Source of the DNA: VXYL01 sp965199875
Lineage (GTDB): Bacteria > Pseudomonadota > Gammaproteobacteria > Pseudomonadales > Azotimanducaceae
Reading direction: 5' to 3'
Assembly (NCBI GenBank): GCA_965199875.1
Contig: OZ241346.1
Location: 2,046,001-2,110,000 of the forward strand
DNA: 64,000 bases
Part shown: piece after piece, positions 9,101 through 17,819 of the stretch
Numbering within the stretch: position 1 is the first letter of the stretch
How the letters are laid out: every line of letters begins with the position of its first letter
The notes under the pieces: model-generated
Told to the model about the DNA's origin: nothing
The model's database searches: none
Seen by the model: the letters and a program-made list of their open reading frames with translations, nothing else
Translations under genes and position numbers: made by a program

Positions 9101-12100
9101 GGGCGCGCAGTCGTCGCTTCGGTTCGACGCGACGAATTGGAACATGCCGCGCACGGTGACGGTGCGCGGCGTGGAGGACGACGACGGCGCCGATAGCCAA
9201 GCGACGCTGACGCACTCGGCCACCGGAGCGGACTACGGCGGCGTGTCGGCGCTGTTGTCGTTCTCGGTGTCCGACGACGAGACGCCGGCGTTGATGGCGG
9301 ACGTGTCGGCGCTGGCGGTGAACGAAGGGTCTTCGGCGACGTACACGCTGACGCTGGCGACGCAGCCGTCGACGGGCACGGTGACGGTGGAGATATCCAG
9401 TTCGGCCGCCTCAGTGGCGACGGCGTCCCCGGACACGCTGACGTTCGGGCCGGCGGACTGGAACGCGCCACGGACGGTGACGGTAAACGCGCCGGCGGAG
9501 TCGGACGCGACGAACACCGCGGACGCGACGGCGACGCTGACGCACTCGGCCACCGGGGCGGACTACGGCACGGCGCCGACGCCGACGCTGTCGGTGACGG
9601 TCCGCGATTCGGAGGCGCCGGGGGTTCGCCTGGAGCCGACGCGCCTGGTGATGGACGAGGGCGGAACGGCGACGTACCAGGTGCGCTTGAACACGGCGCC
9701 GACGGCGAACACGACGGTGGAGGCGACGGTCGCCGCGATGCTGTCGCTGGACGAGGACGCCACGCCGACGACGCGGACGCTGACCTTCACGACGACGGAC
9801 TGGAACACGGCGCAGACGGTTCAGGTATCGGCGGCGGAAGACGACGACGCGCTGGACGACACGGTGACGATCGCCCATTCGGTGACGGGCTACTCGGGTG
9901 TGCCGACGGCGCCGTCGCTGACGGTGCTGGTGGCGGACGACGAGGCGCCGGGCCTCGAGTTCGACCCAGCGTCGGGTCTGCGCCTGTCCGAAGGGGACCC
10001 GGCGGCGTCGACGGGAAGCTACGAAATGCGTCTGTCATCGGAACCGTCTGGGACGGTGACGGTGGCGCTGTCGAGCGACGACGCCGGGCTGGAATTCGAC
10101 GCGGACTCCCTGCTGCCGGGAGATCAGACGTCCGTGACGTTCGACGCCACGAACTGGTCGACGAACAAGACGGTGTCGGTGCGGTCGGTGCTGGACGCCG
10201 ACGCGGCGAGCGAGACGGCGACGCTGACGCACTCGGCGACCGGCGGCGGCTACAACGTGTTGGCGGAGTACCAAGTGGTTCTGGCGGACGCGGACGCGGC
10301 GGGGACGCCGACCGGGGTGTCGGCGACGGTCGCGGGACCGACGTCGCTGGAAGTGCGCTGGACGGCGGGTTCGAACGCCCAGGCGCACGTGGTGCAGTGG
10401 CGCACGGAAAGCCAAGGCTGGAGCGCGGCCCGGCAGCTGGAGGTGTCGGCCGGGGTGGCCCGGGCGCTGCTTGAGGGGCTGCAGACGGGAACGCGCTACC
10501 TGGTGCGGGTGATCGGCCTTAACCGCGGATACGCCGGGGAGGCGTCGGCCGAGGCGTCGGGAACTCCGGATACGCAAGAGGCGCCGCAGGAGAAGGAGAA
10601 CCGGGCGCCGGAGGCGACGGGTTCGGAGTTGACGGATCTGTTCCTGCTCCCCGGGGAGACGACGAGCCTAGAGCTGTTCACGGCGTTTTCGGACCCGGAT
10701 GGCGACACGCTGACGTACCAGGCGCGTTCGTCGGACAACTCGGTGGCAGTGGCACGGGCGGTCGGCGCGACGCTGGAGGTTTCGGGCGTGGCGGCAGGCG
10801 TGGTGGAGATCACCGTGTCGGCGGCGGACCCCGGCGGCCTTTCGGCGGAGCGTTCGCTGCAGGCGACGGTGGGGCTGGTGCTGTCGGTGTCGGCGCGCGC
10901 AGAGGCAGCGGAAGGCGGCGAAGCGCGGCTGTGGGTGGCTTTGAGCCGGGCGCGGGACACGGCAACGGCGTTCCGCTGGCGAATTTCGGCAGACGCGGAC
11001 CCAGCGACCGCGGACGCGGACGCCGGGGAGCACGGCGACGCCTCCGGCGAGGGTTCCGTGGCCGCCGGAGAGCGACACGCTGAGATCGTCGTGCGGATAC
11101 TGGACGACGACGACATCGAGGCGCCGCGGGAATGGTTCATGGTGACGGTGGAGTCGCTGGACGAGTCGACGGTGGCAGTGGGCGCGGCGCTGGTCGCGGT
11201 CCAGGAAGGGGTGTGCGACCGCACGCCGCAGATTCGCGACGCGCTGGCAGCGGGCCGGAGCTGCACGGCACCGACCGAGGCGCAGCTGGGCGCTTTGCAC
11301 GCGCTGAGCCTCGGCGATTCGGGAATCGCCGCGCTGGCCGCGGCGGATCTGCGCGATCTGGGTTCGCTGCGGTCGCTGGATCTGCGCGGCAACACGCTGA
11401 CGGGACTGCCGGCGGGCCTGCTGTCGGCGGCCACCAGCCTGCGCCATCTGCTGCTGGGCGGCAACCGTCTGGCGGCACTGGAACCGCAGTCGCTGTCGGG
11501 TCTCGCGAATCTGGTCGAGCTGGATCTGTCGGACAACGCGCTTGCGGCGCTGCCGGCGGGTCTGCTGGCTGATCTGCCAGCGTTGCGCCGGGTTCGGCTC
11601 GACGGCAACCTGCTTGCGGAACTGCCGACGGGCCTGTTCGCCGGCGCCGAGGGTTTGCGCTCCCTGCGCCTGGACGGCAATCCGGGGGCGCCGTTCGCGC
11701 TGTCGGTACGGCTTGAACGCAGCGACGCGGAGGCGTGGATGCCAGGTCCGGCGACGGTTCGGGCGGTGGTGGCGGCTGGATCGCCGTTCGCAATGGAGGT
11801 GCGCCTTTCCGCGGAAGGTTCGCAGGCGTCGCCGGATTCGCTTTCGGTGCCGGCTGGCGCGACGGAGAGCGGCACGGCGCAGGTCGAGGCGTCGGCGTTC
11901 GCCCTGGTGTCGGCGACGATGCCAGCGCCGCCGCAGACGAAGTGCGACGGGTTGCCTTGCTGGCGGGGTCTGGAAGCGGGCGCAGTGTCGCCGCTGGCGC
12001 TGTTCGCGGCGCCGCCATCGGCTGGCGAAGCGCCGGCACCGGAATCGCTGTACGGGGGAACGCTGCGCCTGCCGCTGGCTTCGCTGGCCGCGGGCGGCAC

Positions 12101-12344
12101 GGGTTCGCTGTCCTGGCAGGTGTACTCGTCGGACGAGGCGGTGGCAACGGCGCGGGTCTCCGGGAGCGATCTGCTGGTGGAGCCGGCGCCCTTCGCGGAG
12201 GGGGTCGTGGAGATCGAGGCGGTGGCGACCGACGCCAACGGCCAGAGCGCGACGGTGCGCTTCCCGGTGCGCGTGGAGTTCCACTGGCCGTTCAGCAGCG
12301 TCTCCGGCTGGCGCGCCGTCATCAACGCGGAAACCGCCAAGTAG
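6111..12344 (+). CDS. Giant secreted repeat protein (Calx-beta-like, FN3, cadherin-like and LRR modules)
   Basis: The protein has 2077 residues, with a signal peptide ending about residue 25 (VLAAPALAQ). Modules of about 115 residues share the core WN.(A/P)..TV.V.A..DDD...E.....H...G..Y and end in a DDD/DDE turn, resembling Calx-beta folds. One lies at 6190-6540 and seven run in tandem from about 7900 to 10290. Between them is a region with its own Cys residues and a putative-Ig-like stretch. Then follow FN3 (10300-10570), cadherin-like (10600-10870), a degenerate Calx-beta-like module (10880-11200), a short Cys-bearing linker, four to five leucine-rich repeats (11280-11700) and a second cadherin-like unit. 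The end is plain, with no LPxTG or autotransporter barrel. The Asp clusters suggest calcium binding. Likely a surface or secreted adhesin. ATG 6111 fits GGGAG (6100-6104) better than ATG 6108. Confidence 0.88.
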   Translation: MLKLNLRSSAWFAVAAAVLAAPALAQSPGVTVSESSVSLDEAPRTVQANVGAYTVVLNTAPTGTVTVTATSDHATVTVDTDATPLTRDLTFTTGDWSTAQTVAVTALQDGDSGNESATISHTVSGYGSVASAASVSITVTDDDPASLGVAAIVATTEAPSPDRRAHTVTIFGAGIYAPDGSDNELRSARGTQYLLATTTPQAVYFDGITHNRERQHVFCANKILGGNNYAVANLNNVITLPFQQWRANCRPVGTSLTSLTVTLSQAEIDFGGVMWHAVGGGQVKYSASTHWVPILAPGEAVELRPAFDATRTSYQGTYPGPATHVELSPVLDSDTVLVAVNGAATSTVASGGAGSITLSGAATDTVTVSTFVGGATTTYALTLDGAPNFGTSTLAARTFQQGQPIAEFQVLAATAGTGTLSYRASGLPPGIDFDADGGSVCPGNEPREFCGTPTTDGVYSVTVTVSDSDANQLPVDEDTVTFTATVETATARIAETSPSALTEANVDGAVLTVELANTTYVAGATTTHFTLATNVPGLSVASVAPVATATTTQFRVTLSYDDTNFDTPSTVAVRVAAAAHALAGILQTDTAAVSPNRGVTVSATTVSVAENGSATYTVRLESLPTGVVTIDVSGAGSGISANPTRLTFNSSNWNAPATVTVQAADDTNTTNESVTLAHAVSGADYGANGVTAPSVSVTAVDDDVPSLRVSTSALTVPEGSSSSYQLSLNTQPSAAVTVTVVVPTGLSVDTDTDTPGDQTTLAFDANNWNTDRTVTVRAAEDDDASDNSFALAHTAQGGDYTGLIAARRPSVAVTVEDDDEPALVIDANPSTPNAAESGPLLLEESSTSTSNSVAYTVRLATQPTAAVTVAVESGDGAVSVDGTQMVTLSFSTSTWSMPQTVTAQAAQDDDASDERVTIAHTAQGGDYSGVEAELAAEVTDDDEPALAMSAAALLASGVAEGGTAMYTVALATQPTGPLQVSIAAAGGVAIDTDGDQAGAQSSLRFDATNWNMPRTVTVRGVEDDDGADSQATLTHSATGADYGGVSALLSFSVSDDETPALMADVSALAVNEGSSATYTLTLATQPSTGTVTVEISSSAASVATASPDTLTFGPADWNAPRTVTVNAPAESDATNTADATATLTHSATGADYGTAPTPTLSVTVRDSEAPGVRLEPTRLVMDEGGTATYQVRLNTAPTANTTVEATVAAMLSLDEDATPTTRTLTFTTTDWNTAQTVQVSAAEDDDALDDTVTIAHSVTGYSGVPTAPSLTVLVADDEAPGLEFDPASGLRLSEGDPAASTGSYEMRLSSEPSGTVTVALSSDDAGLEFDADSLLPGDQTSVTFDATNWSTNKTVSVRSVLDADAASETATLTHSATGGGYNVLAEYQVVLADADAAGTPTGVSATVAGPTSLEVRWTAGSNAQAHVVQWRTESQGWSAARQLEVSAGVARALLEGLQTGTRYLVRVIGLNRGYAGEASAEASGTPDTQEAPQEKENRAPEATGSELTDLFLLPGETTSLELFTAFSDPDGDTLTYQARSSDNSVAVARAVGATLEVSGVAAGVVEITVSAADPGGLSAERSLQATVGLVLSVSARAEAAEGGEARLWVALSRARDTATAFRWRISADADPATADADAGEHGDASGEGSVAAGERHAEIVVRILDDDDIEAPREWFMVTVESLDESTVAVGAALVAVQEGVCDRTPQIRDALAAGRSCTAPTEAQLGALHALSLGDSGIAALAAADLRDLGSLRSLDLRGNTLTGLPAGLLSAATSLRHLLLGGNRLAALEPQSLSGLANLVELDLSDNALAALPAGLLADLPALRRVRLDGNLLAELPTGLFAGAEGLRSLRLDGNPGAPFALSVRLERSDAEAWMPGPATVRAVVAAGSPFAMEVRLSAEGSQASPDSLSVPAGATESGTAQVEASAFALVSATMPAPPQTKCDGLPCWRGLEAGAVSPLALFAAPPSAGEAPAPESLYGGTLRLPLASLAAGGTGSLSWQVYSSDEAVATARVSGSDLLVEPAPFAEGVVEIEAVATDANGQSATVRFPVRVEFHWPFSSVSGWRAVINAETAK

Positions 12345-12709
12345 CCGAACGGGGCCTCCGGCAAGGCGAGCGCGGCAAGGAGCTGGAGGAAATCGATTCC
12401 CGGAGAAACTCCCTGCCTCGCTCGCCGCCCTTGACCCAGGCGATCCTTGCGACAGCACGGGTGCGCGATGGGCGGCACGAACGCCGCACCGATCCTCCTA
12501 GCAGCCGTTTTCCGTGTCGCCTGCGAAGAAAGTCGGCGATGTCCTACGGGCCAAAGCGGCAAACACGCACGACACGTCGGGCGTTCGGCCCACTTCCTCA
12601 CCGGCCTTCGTGGTATAGGATGCATATGCGTTCGGTCGACAAGCCACGTACATAGGGTGTGCTGTCGCCTACCCGCCTACCATTGAAGAACAAAGAAGGA
12701 GGTGTTGTC
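12345..12709. other. 365-bp intergenic region
   Basis: I see no gene and no clear Rho-independent terminator. The right end carries the ribosome site of the next gene (AAGGAGG, 12696-12702) and a moderately AT-rich stretch around 12610-12660 that may hold its promoter. Confidence 0.5.
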
Positions 12710-13096
12710 GTGATTCCTGATTTCTGGCCGGTCATTACCACCGGGATCGTGATTCTGATCGCAATCGCCGCATCGAACCGCTCGCTGCGCCGGGAAATGA
12801 GCGAGCGCACTACCGGGGTGCAGCGGGAAATGGGCGAGCGCATCGATGGACTGAGCAAACGTATCGACGGACTAAGCGAGCGCATCGACGGCGTGCAGCG
12901 GGAACTCGGCGCTCGCATCGACGGCGTGCAGCGGGAACTCGGCGCTCGCATCGACGGACTGAGCGAACGCCTTGCCGATGTGCGGGAACGGCTTGGCGGA
13001 GTGGAGGGTCTGCTGGAGGGCATTGGCTACAGGCAGCGAAAGTTGGCGGACAAGGGACGCGGCGACGAGAAGTATGACCCGGCCGGGCGGCGGTAG
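12710..13096 (+). CDS. Small membrane-anchored coiled-coil protein with 7/11-residue repeats
   Basis: This protein has 128 residues. The GTG at 12710 is chosen because AAGGAGG sits 7 bp upstream. Residues about 5-24 (WPVITTGIVILIAIAAS) form one membrane segment. The rest is a charged helix built on RIDGL/RIDGV heptads and the 11-mer RIDGVQRELGA, repeated twice in tandem. A short basic tail follows. The layout, a single N-terminal anchor with a cytoplasmic coiled coil, is shared with many uncharacterised small proteins. No function can be assigned. It lies 183 bp ahead of the NYN gene on the same strand. Confidence 0.8.
   Translation: MIPDFWPVITTGIVILIAIAASNRSLRREMSERTTGVQREMGERIDGLSKRIDGLSERIDGVQRELGARIDGVQRELGARIDGLSERLADVRERLGGVEGLLEGIGYRQRKLADKGRGDEKYDPAGRR
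12881..12946 (+). repeat. Two perfect 33-bp tandem repeats inside the coiled-coil gene
   Basis: Bases 12881-12913 and 12914-12946 are identical and each encodes RIDGVQRELGA. Neighbouring 21-bp units (RIDGLSK/E) are degenerate relatives. The identity at DNA level shows recent unit duplication, which would lengthen the coiled coil in register. Confidence 0.95.
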
Positions 13097-13279
13097 CGTC
13101 CAGTCCGCGGGCGGACGACAAGCGTTGCGGAACTCGCTGGACGGGCACACTCGCCATCGCCGACCATCGACTTGAATGCCGTTCGCCACCAAGTGCCGCA
13201 CACGGATCGAGTCGCTCTTGACGCACGCTGGCCAGTGCCATTAGCCTTGACCGCGGTTTGGACGCTCAATGAGGCTTAG

Positions 13280-14350
13280 GTGGCTGATACCAAATTAACC
13301 CGCATCGGCATATTCTACGACGGTAGCTATTTCGCCCACGTCAGCGACTACTATCTCTACCACCATGAACGCAGGGCCCGGATCAGCATCCAAGGCTTGC
13401 ACGCGCTGATTCGGGACGAAGTCGGCAAGCGCGAGCAAACCGACTCGCGCTACTGCCAGATCGTCGAGGCGCACTACTTTCGCGGTCGGTTTTCGGCCGA
13501 CGACGCGAAACGCCACGATGCGCAGCGCGTGGATGGCGGCGACGGCATCCTCTACCGCGAGCGCAAGTTCGAGGACGCGCTCATCAAGGCGGGAGTGACG
13601 CCGCACTTCCTGCCGCTGTTCTCCCACGACGACGGTCGGCCAAGAGAGAAAGGCATCGACGTCTGGCTGGCTTTGGAGGCGTTCGACCTCGCCCGCAACA
13701 AGGAGCTCAACGTCATCGTTCTGGTCACCGGCGACGGCGACTACGTGCCGCTGGTGCGCAAGCTGAACGGCCTTGGCGCGCGGGTGATGATCACCGCCTG
13801 GGATCTGCGCCTCGCAAGCGACCGCTACGGCGCCACGCGAACGGCGCAAGCGCTGATCGACGAAGTGACCTATCCGGTGATGATGGGGTCGATCATCGAC
13901 GACCGCGCCCGGCGGCATGATCCGCTGGTGGTCAACCTGTTCATCTCGCGTCCGCCGAGCAGCGTTCCCGCCGCCAACAGCGAGGGCGAGGACTCGGGCG
14001 GCCAGCCGACGCCGGGTTCCGAGCCGGGCGGCGAAGTCGGGCGGGCGCCTTGGCAGCGTTCGCCAAGCCGAGCGCCGGGCGTCAATGGCGACGACGAGGC
14101 GATACGCGAGACGGGCTACATCGCCAACCTGCCCTACGGCCGCGAGTTCGGCTTCATCGAGTCGGATGTGGGCGGCGAGCGGATGTTCTTCCACCAGACC
14201 TGGGTGGAAGGGTGCGACTTCAGCGAGCTGCAGCCAGGCGATCGGGTGGAGTTCACGCCGGATGCCAACCCCCGGGACGGTCGGCCCGTCGCCATCAGAG
14301 TCGTCCGCCAGGCGCCGACCCAGCCGTACCAGGATCTGGAAGACCAGTAG
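13280..14350 (+). CDS. NYN/PIN-like nuclease-domain protein fused to a cold-shock-like OB domain
   Basis: This is a 356-residue protein. Residues about 8-205 are an NYN (LabA/DUF88-type) PIN-fold domain. It has the first acidic motif IGIFYDGSY, a middle KGIDVWLALEAF and VLVTGDGDYVPLV, whose Asp residues form the metal site. Residues about 225-275 are a Pro/Gly/Ser-rich linker. Residues about 280-350 resemble a cold-shock domain (TGYIANLPYGREFGFIE...FFHQTWVEG...GDRVEFTP). NYN proteins are usually RNases, and the OB domain would supply RNA binding. GTG start after a GAGG site. It begins a same-strand series ending at 17819. Confidence 0.88.
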   Translation: MADTKLTRIGIFYDGSYFAHVSDYYLYHHERRARISIQGLHALIRDEVGKREQTDSRYCQIVEAHYFRGRFSADDAKRHDAQRVDGGDGILYRERKFEDALIKAGVTPHFLPLFSHDDGRPREKGIDVWLALEAFDLARNKELNVIVLVTGDGDYVPLVRKLNGLGARVMITAWDLRLASDRYGATRTAQALIDEVTYPVMMGSIIDDRARRHDPLVVNLFISRPPSSVPAANSEGEDSGGQPTPGSEPGGEVGRAPWQRSPSRAPGVNGDDEAIRETGYIANLPYGREFGFIESDVGGERMFFHQTWVEGCDFSELQPGDRVEFTPDANPRDGRPVAIRVVRQAPTQPYQDLEDQ

Positions 14351-14362
14351 GAGCACCCCGCC

Positions 14363-15523
14363 ATGCGCGACGCACAGGCATTCGCCGAGTCCCCCGAAGC
14401 CCTCGGCATCAGCAGCGAAGGGCTTGCCGAGGTCGTCGCCCGGGTGCGCCGGGAAGTGGACGACGGGCTGCTGCCCTCGGCGCAGATCGCCGTCGCCCGG
14501 CACGGCAAGCTGGCGCTGTTCGAGACTTTCGGCGACGCCAGCAACAACAGCCTGTACTGCGTCTTCTCGTCCACCAAGGCGATCACCTCGGCCGCGGCTT
14601 GGCTGCTGATGGAACGGGGCCAGCTGGCCACGAACGAAGTGGTCGCCGACATCGTTGCCGAGTTCGGCAGCAACGGCAAGGACGCGATCACCGTGGAGCA
14701 GCTGTTCCTGCACTCCGCCGGGTTTCCGAGCGCCCCCTTCCGCCCCACCGACTGGTTCGACGTCGAACGCCGCCGCCAGCGCTTCGCGTCCTGGCGGCTG
14801 AACTGGCCGCCGGGCACGCGCTTCGAGTACCACCCGACCTCCAGCATGTGGGTGATCGCGGAGATCATCGAGCGGCGCAGCGGACGCGCCTTCGCGGATT
14901 TCGTCCGCGAAGAGATCGCCCGGCCGCTGGCGCTGCCGGACCTGCATCTTGGCCTGCCCAGCGGCGAGAACGATCGAGTAGCCGTCATCGAACACTGCGG
15001 CGATGCGCTTGGCAGCGCCGACTACGCCCGCCTCGGCCTGCCCGAACCGCCCGTTACCGAAGTCACCGAGGAAGCCCTCCTCGCTTTCAATCGGCCGGAG
15101 GTGCGCGCCGTGCCGACGCCGGGTGGTGGCGGCATCATGTCGGCGGCGGAACTGGCGCTCTTCTACCAGGCGCTGCTGCACGGCGGCAGCGTCGGCGGGC
15201 CGCGGGTCTGGCAAGAGGACACCTTGGCGACGGCGCTGCGAGTGCGCTCGGGGAATCTGCGCGATCCGCTGAGCGGCAAGCGCGTCAACCGCGCCTTGGG
15301 CGTGGTCGTGGCTGGCGACGAAGATCGCAACTTGCGCGGCTTCGGGCACGGCAACTCGCCGCTGGCTTTCGGCCATGGCGGCGCCGGCGGCCAGATAGCC
15401 TGGGCGGATCCGGCGAGCGGCATTTCCATCGGCTACTGCACCAACGGCCATGACCGAAATCCACTGCGCATGGGGCGGCGCGGCGTCGGCATCTCCAATC
15501 GCGTGGCCGGTCTGGCGGCGTAG
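14363..15523 (+). CDS. Serine hydrolase of the class C beta-lactamase/esterase family
   Basis: A 386-residue beta-lactamase-fold hydrolase. The catalytic SxxK is S-S-T-K at residues 69-72, in FSSTKAIT. The second motif is YHPTS in place of Y-x-N. The third box is HGGAGG near residue 355, as in EstB-type esterases that use H-x-G instead of K-T-G. There is no signal peptide, so it probably works in the cytoplasm on small esters or amides and is not a resistance enzyme. Starts 12 bp after the NYN gene with AGGAG, suggesting co-transcription. Confidence 0.9.
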   Translation: MRDAQAFAESPEALGISSEGLAEVVARVRREVDDGLLPSAQIAVARHGKLALFETFGDASNNSLYCVFSSTKAITSAAAWLLMERGQLATNEVVADIVAEFGSNGKDAITVEQLFLHSAGFPSAPFRPTDWFDVERRRQRFASWRLNWPPGTRFEYHPTSSMWVIAEIIERRSGRAFADFVREEIARPLALPDLHLGLPSGENDRVAVIEHCGDALGSADYARLGLPEPPVTEVTEEALLAFNRPEVRAVPTPGGGGIMSAAELALFYQALLHGGSVGGPRVWQEDTLATALRVRSGNLRDPLSGKRVNRALGVVVAGDEDRNLRGFGHGNSPLAFGHGGAGGQIAWADPASGISIGYCTNGHDRNPLRMGRRGVGISNRVAGLAA

Positions 15524-15577
15524 TCGGTTCGACAGGCGCGGCGGAACCAGCAGACTCGCATCGCGATGGAAGGGCCG

Positions 15578-16987
15578 ATGGCTCCGACACTGGCAGGCGT
15601 CTGCCTGCTGCTTGCCCTGACGGCGTCCGCGCAAGATGCCGTCGAGCAGGTGCAGGCGCGTCGTGCCGACGCCATCGCACTGGCTTCGGAGCTGTTCGAG
15701 CATGCGGAGCTCGGCTACCTGGAGACCCGCAGCGCGGCGCGCTTGAGCGGCTACTTGCAGGACAACGGCTTCGCGGTGGAAAGAGGCGTCGCCGACCTGC
15801 CCACCGCCTTCGTGGCCAGCCGCGGCGAAGGCGCGCCGGTCATCGGCATCCTCGCCGAGTTCGACGCGCTGCCCGGCTTGTCGCAAGCGCCGCTGCCGTA
15901 TCGACAGGCGCTGGTCGAGGGCGCTGCCGGCCACGCCTGCGGCCACCACTTGTTCGGCAGCGCGTCGACGATCGCGGGAGTCGCCGTCGCGGACTGGCTG
16001 CAAGCCAGCAATACGCCGGGCACGGTGCGCGTCTACGGAACGCCGGCGGAAGAGGGCGGTTCCGGCAAGGTGTACATGACCCGCGCCGGCCTGTTCGACG
16101 ACGTCGACGTGGTGCTGCACTGGCACCCCGGCGACAACAACACCGCGGTGCCGGAGAGCAGCACCGGCAACAAGTCCGGCCGCTTTCGCTTCCACGGCAC
16201 CGCCGCCCACGCCGCCTCCGCGCCGGAACGCGGGCGTTCGGCGCTTGACGGCGCCGAAGCGATGAACTACATGGCCAATCTGATGCGCGAGCACATGCCC
16301 GCCAACGCCCGCATGCACTACGTCATCACCGATGGCGGCCGAGCGCCCAACATCGTGCCGGAGTTCGCCGAGGTCTACTACTACGTGCGCCATCCGCGCC
16401 CGGAGATGGTCGAGACGCTGTTCGAGCGCCTCGTCGCCACTGCCGAGGGCGCCGCGCTTGGAACCGGCACGCGCATGGAGTACGAGGTGATGCATGGCAA
16501 CTTCCCGCTGCTGCGCAACGACGTTCTGGCCGAGGTCATCCACGCCCAGCTGACGGCCCTCGGCGGCGTCGAATACGACGCCGCGGAGCGGGAGTTCGCC
16601 GAAGCGATCCGCCAGACGCTGCTCGGCAAGCTGCGCCCGCTGTCCACGGCCCGGGACGTCCGGCCGTTCAAGTTCCGCCAGAAGATGGGCTCCACGGACG
16701 TAGGCGACGTCAGCTGGACTGTGCCCACAGCCGGTTTCAGCACCGCCACCTGGGTGCCGGGCACGCCCGCGCACAGTTGGCAGGCAACGGCCGCCGGGGG
16801 CATGAGCATCGGCCACAAGGGCATGGTGCTGGCGGCGAAAGTGCTCGCGGCGACGGCCCGCGAGCTGTACTCGAAGCCCGAACTCGTCGCCGAAGCCGCA
16901 GCCGAGTTTCGGCAACGACGCGGCGCCGACTTCCACTACCGTCCCTTGCTGGGCGATCGCGACGCGCCGTTGGACTACCGCCTTTGA
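15578..16987 (+). CDS. Exported M20-family amidohydrolase (AbgB-like)
   Basis: A 469-residue M20D metallopeptidase related to p-aminobenzoyl-glutamate hydrolase subunit B. Metal ligands are visible as the GHACGHH motif, the EEGGSGK pair and HGTAAHAA in the dimerisation lid. The final metal His is in the C-terminal GxPAHSW region. An N-terminal signal (LAGVCLLLALTASAQ) predicts a periplasmic enzyme, whereas E. coli AbgB is cytoplasmic. ATG 15578 has GGAAGGG just ahead; ATG 15566 is a possible alternative adding four residues. Substrate unknown, probably an N-acyl or amide-linked amino acid. Confidence 0.88.
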   Translation: MAPTLAGVCLLLALTASAQDAVEQVQARRADAIALASELFEHAELGYLETRSAARLSGYLQDNGFAVERGVADLPTAFVASRGEGAPVIGILAEFDALPGLSQAPLPYRQALVEGAAGHACGHHLFGSASTIAGVAVADWLQASNTPGTVRVYGTPAEEGGSGKVYMTRAGLFDDVDVVLHWHPGDNNTAVPESSTGNKSGRFRFHGTAAHAASAPERGRSALDGAEAMNYMANLMREHMPANARMHYVITDGGRAPNIVPEFAEVYYYVRHPRPEMVETLFERLVATAEGAALGTGTRMEYEVMHGNFPLLRNDVLAEVIHAQLTALGGVEYDAAEREFAEAIRQTLLGKLRPLSTARDVRPFKFRQKMGSTDVGDVSWTVPTAGFSTATWVPGTPAHSWQATAAGGMSIGHKGMVLAAKVLAATARELYSKPELVAEAAAEFRQRRGADFHYRPLLGDRDAPLDYRL

Positions 16988-17000
16988 GCCCCGGGCAATC

Positions 17001-17819
17001 GTGAACGTCCTGCTGCTGCATCCCGGCGCGATGGGCAGCTCGGTTGGCGCTGCCTTGCACGGCAACGGCCACGACGTGGCCTGGGTGGCCGCTGGGCGCA
17101 GTGCCGCGACACGCCAACGCGCCGACGACTGCGGCCTGCGCCCCTTCGATACCGTCGCCGAAGGCGTTCGCTGCGCCGAACTGGTGATTTCCGTCTGTCC
17201 GCCCGAAGCGGCAGTGGCGGTGGCCCGGGAAGTGCGGCAGACGGACTTCGACGGCACCTATCTGGACGGCAACGCCGTCGCGCCAGCAAGCGCCGCGGAG
17301 ATCGCCGGCATGTACGGCGATCGGTTCGTCGACGGCGGCATCATCGGCCCGCCGGCCTGGCGAGAGGGCGCGACACGGTTCTACCTCTCCGGCGCCGAGG
17401 CTCCTGGCGTGGCGGCGCTGTTCCACGGTTCCTTGGTGGACGCCAGAGCCATCGCCGGAGGCGCCGGCACCGCGTCGGCCTTGAAGATGTGCTATGCGGC
17501 GTTCACCAAAGGTTCCTCCGCCCTGCTGCTGGCCGTGCGCGCCCTCGCCGAACGCCATGGACTGGCCGCCGAACTGCTCGCCGAGTGGGCAGTCTCCCAG
17601 CCGGGACTCGCCGCTCGCAGCGAAGGCACGGCCCGATCCACCAGCCACAAGGCGTGGCGTTTCGCCGGCGAGATGCGCGAGATCGCCGACACGTTCGCGG
17701 CAGCCGAGCTGCCCGACGGCTTTCATCGCGCCGCGGCGGAAATCTACGCCAGGATGGCGGAGCTGAAGGAGGCGGACGACGTCGACATCGACGCCGTGCT
17801 GGCGGCCATTCTGCGTTGA
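17001..17819 (+). CDS. NAD(P)-dependent dehydrogenase of the 6-phosphogluconate dehydrogenase superfamily (DUF1932)
   Basis: 272 residues. The N-terminal Rossmann fold has LLHPGAMGSSVGAAL (G-x-M-G-x-x-x-G variant), and the NAD domain continues to about residue 150. The C-terminal helical half (GGAGTASALKMCYAAFTKG...) matches the DUF1932 domain, with the conserved Lys of hydroxyacid dehydrogenases in ALKMCYAA. Substrate not known. GTG start 13 bp after the amidohydrolase, so likely the last gene of that transcript. Confidence 0.87.
   Translation: MNVLLLHPGAMGSSVGAALHGNGHDVAWVAAGRSAATRQRADDCGLRPFDTVAEGVRCAELVISVCPPEAAVAVAREVRQTDFDGTYLDGNAVAPASAAEIAGMYGDRFVDGGIIGPPAWREGATRFYLSGAEAPGVAALFHGSLVDARAIAGGAGTASALKMCYAAFTKGSSALLLAVRALAERHGLAAELLAEWAVSQPGLAARSEGTARSTSHKAWRFAGEMREIADTFAAAELPDGFHRAAAEIYARMAELKEADDVDIDAVLAAILR

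Noticed and set aside
6104..9196. Long Gly/Arg-rich plus-strand frame inside the giant surface protein
   Set aside because: Out-of-frame image of the repetitive GC-rich coding sequence; the correct frame has a signal peptide and recognisable modules.
13295..17257. A very long open minus-strand frame opposite the NYN, hydrolase and amidohydrolase genes
   Set aside because: High GC keeps antisense frames open. The translation is His/Arg/Ala-rich, has no domain, and crosses three well-supported plus-strand genes.
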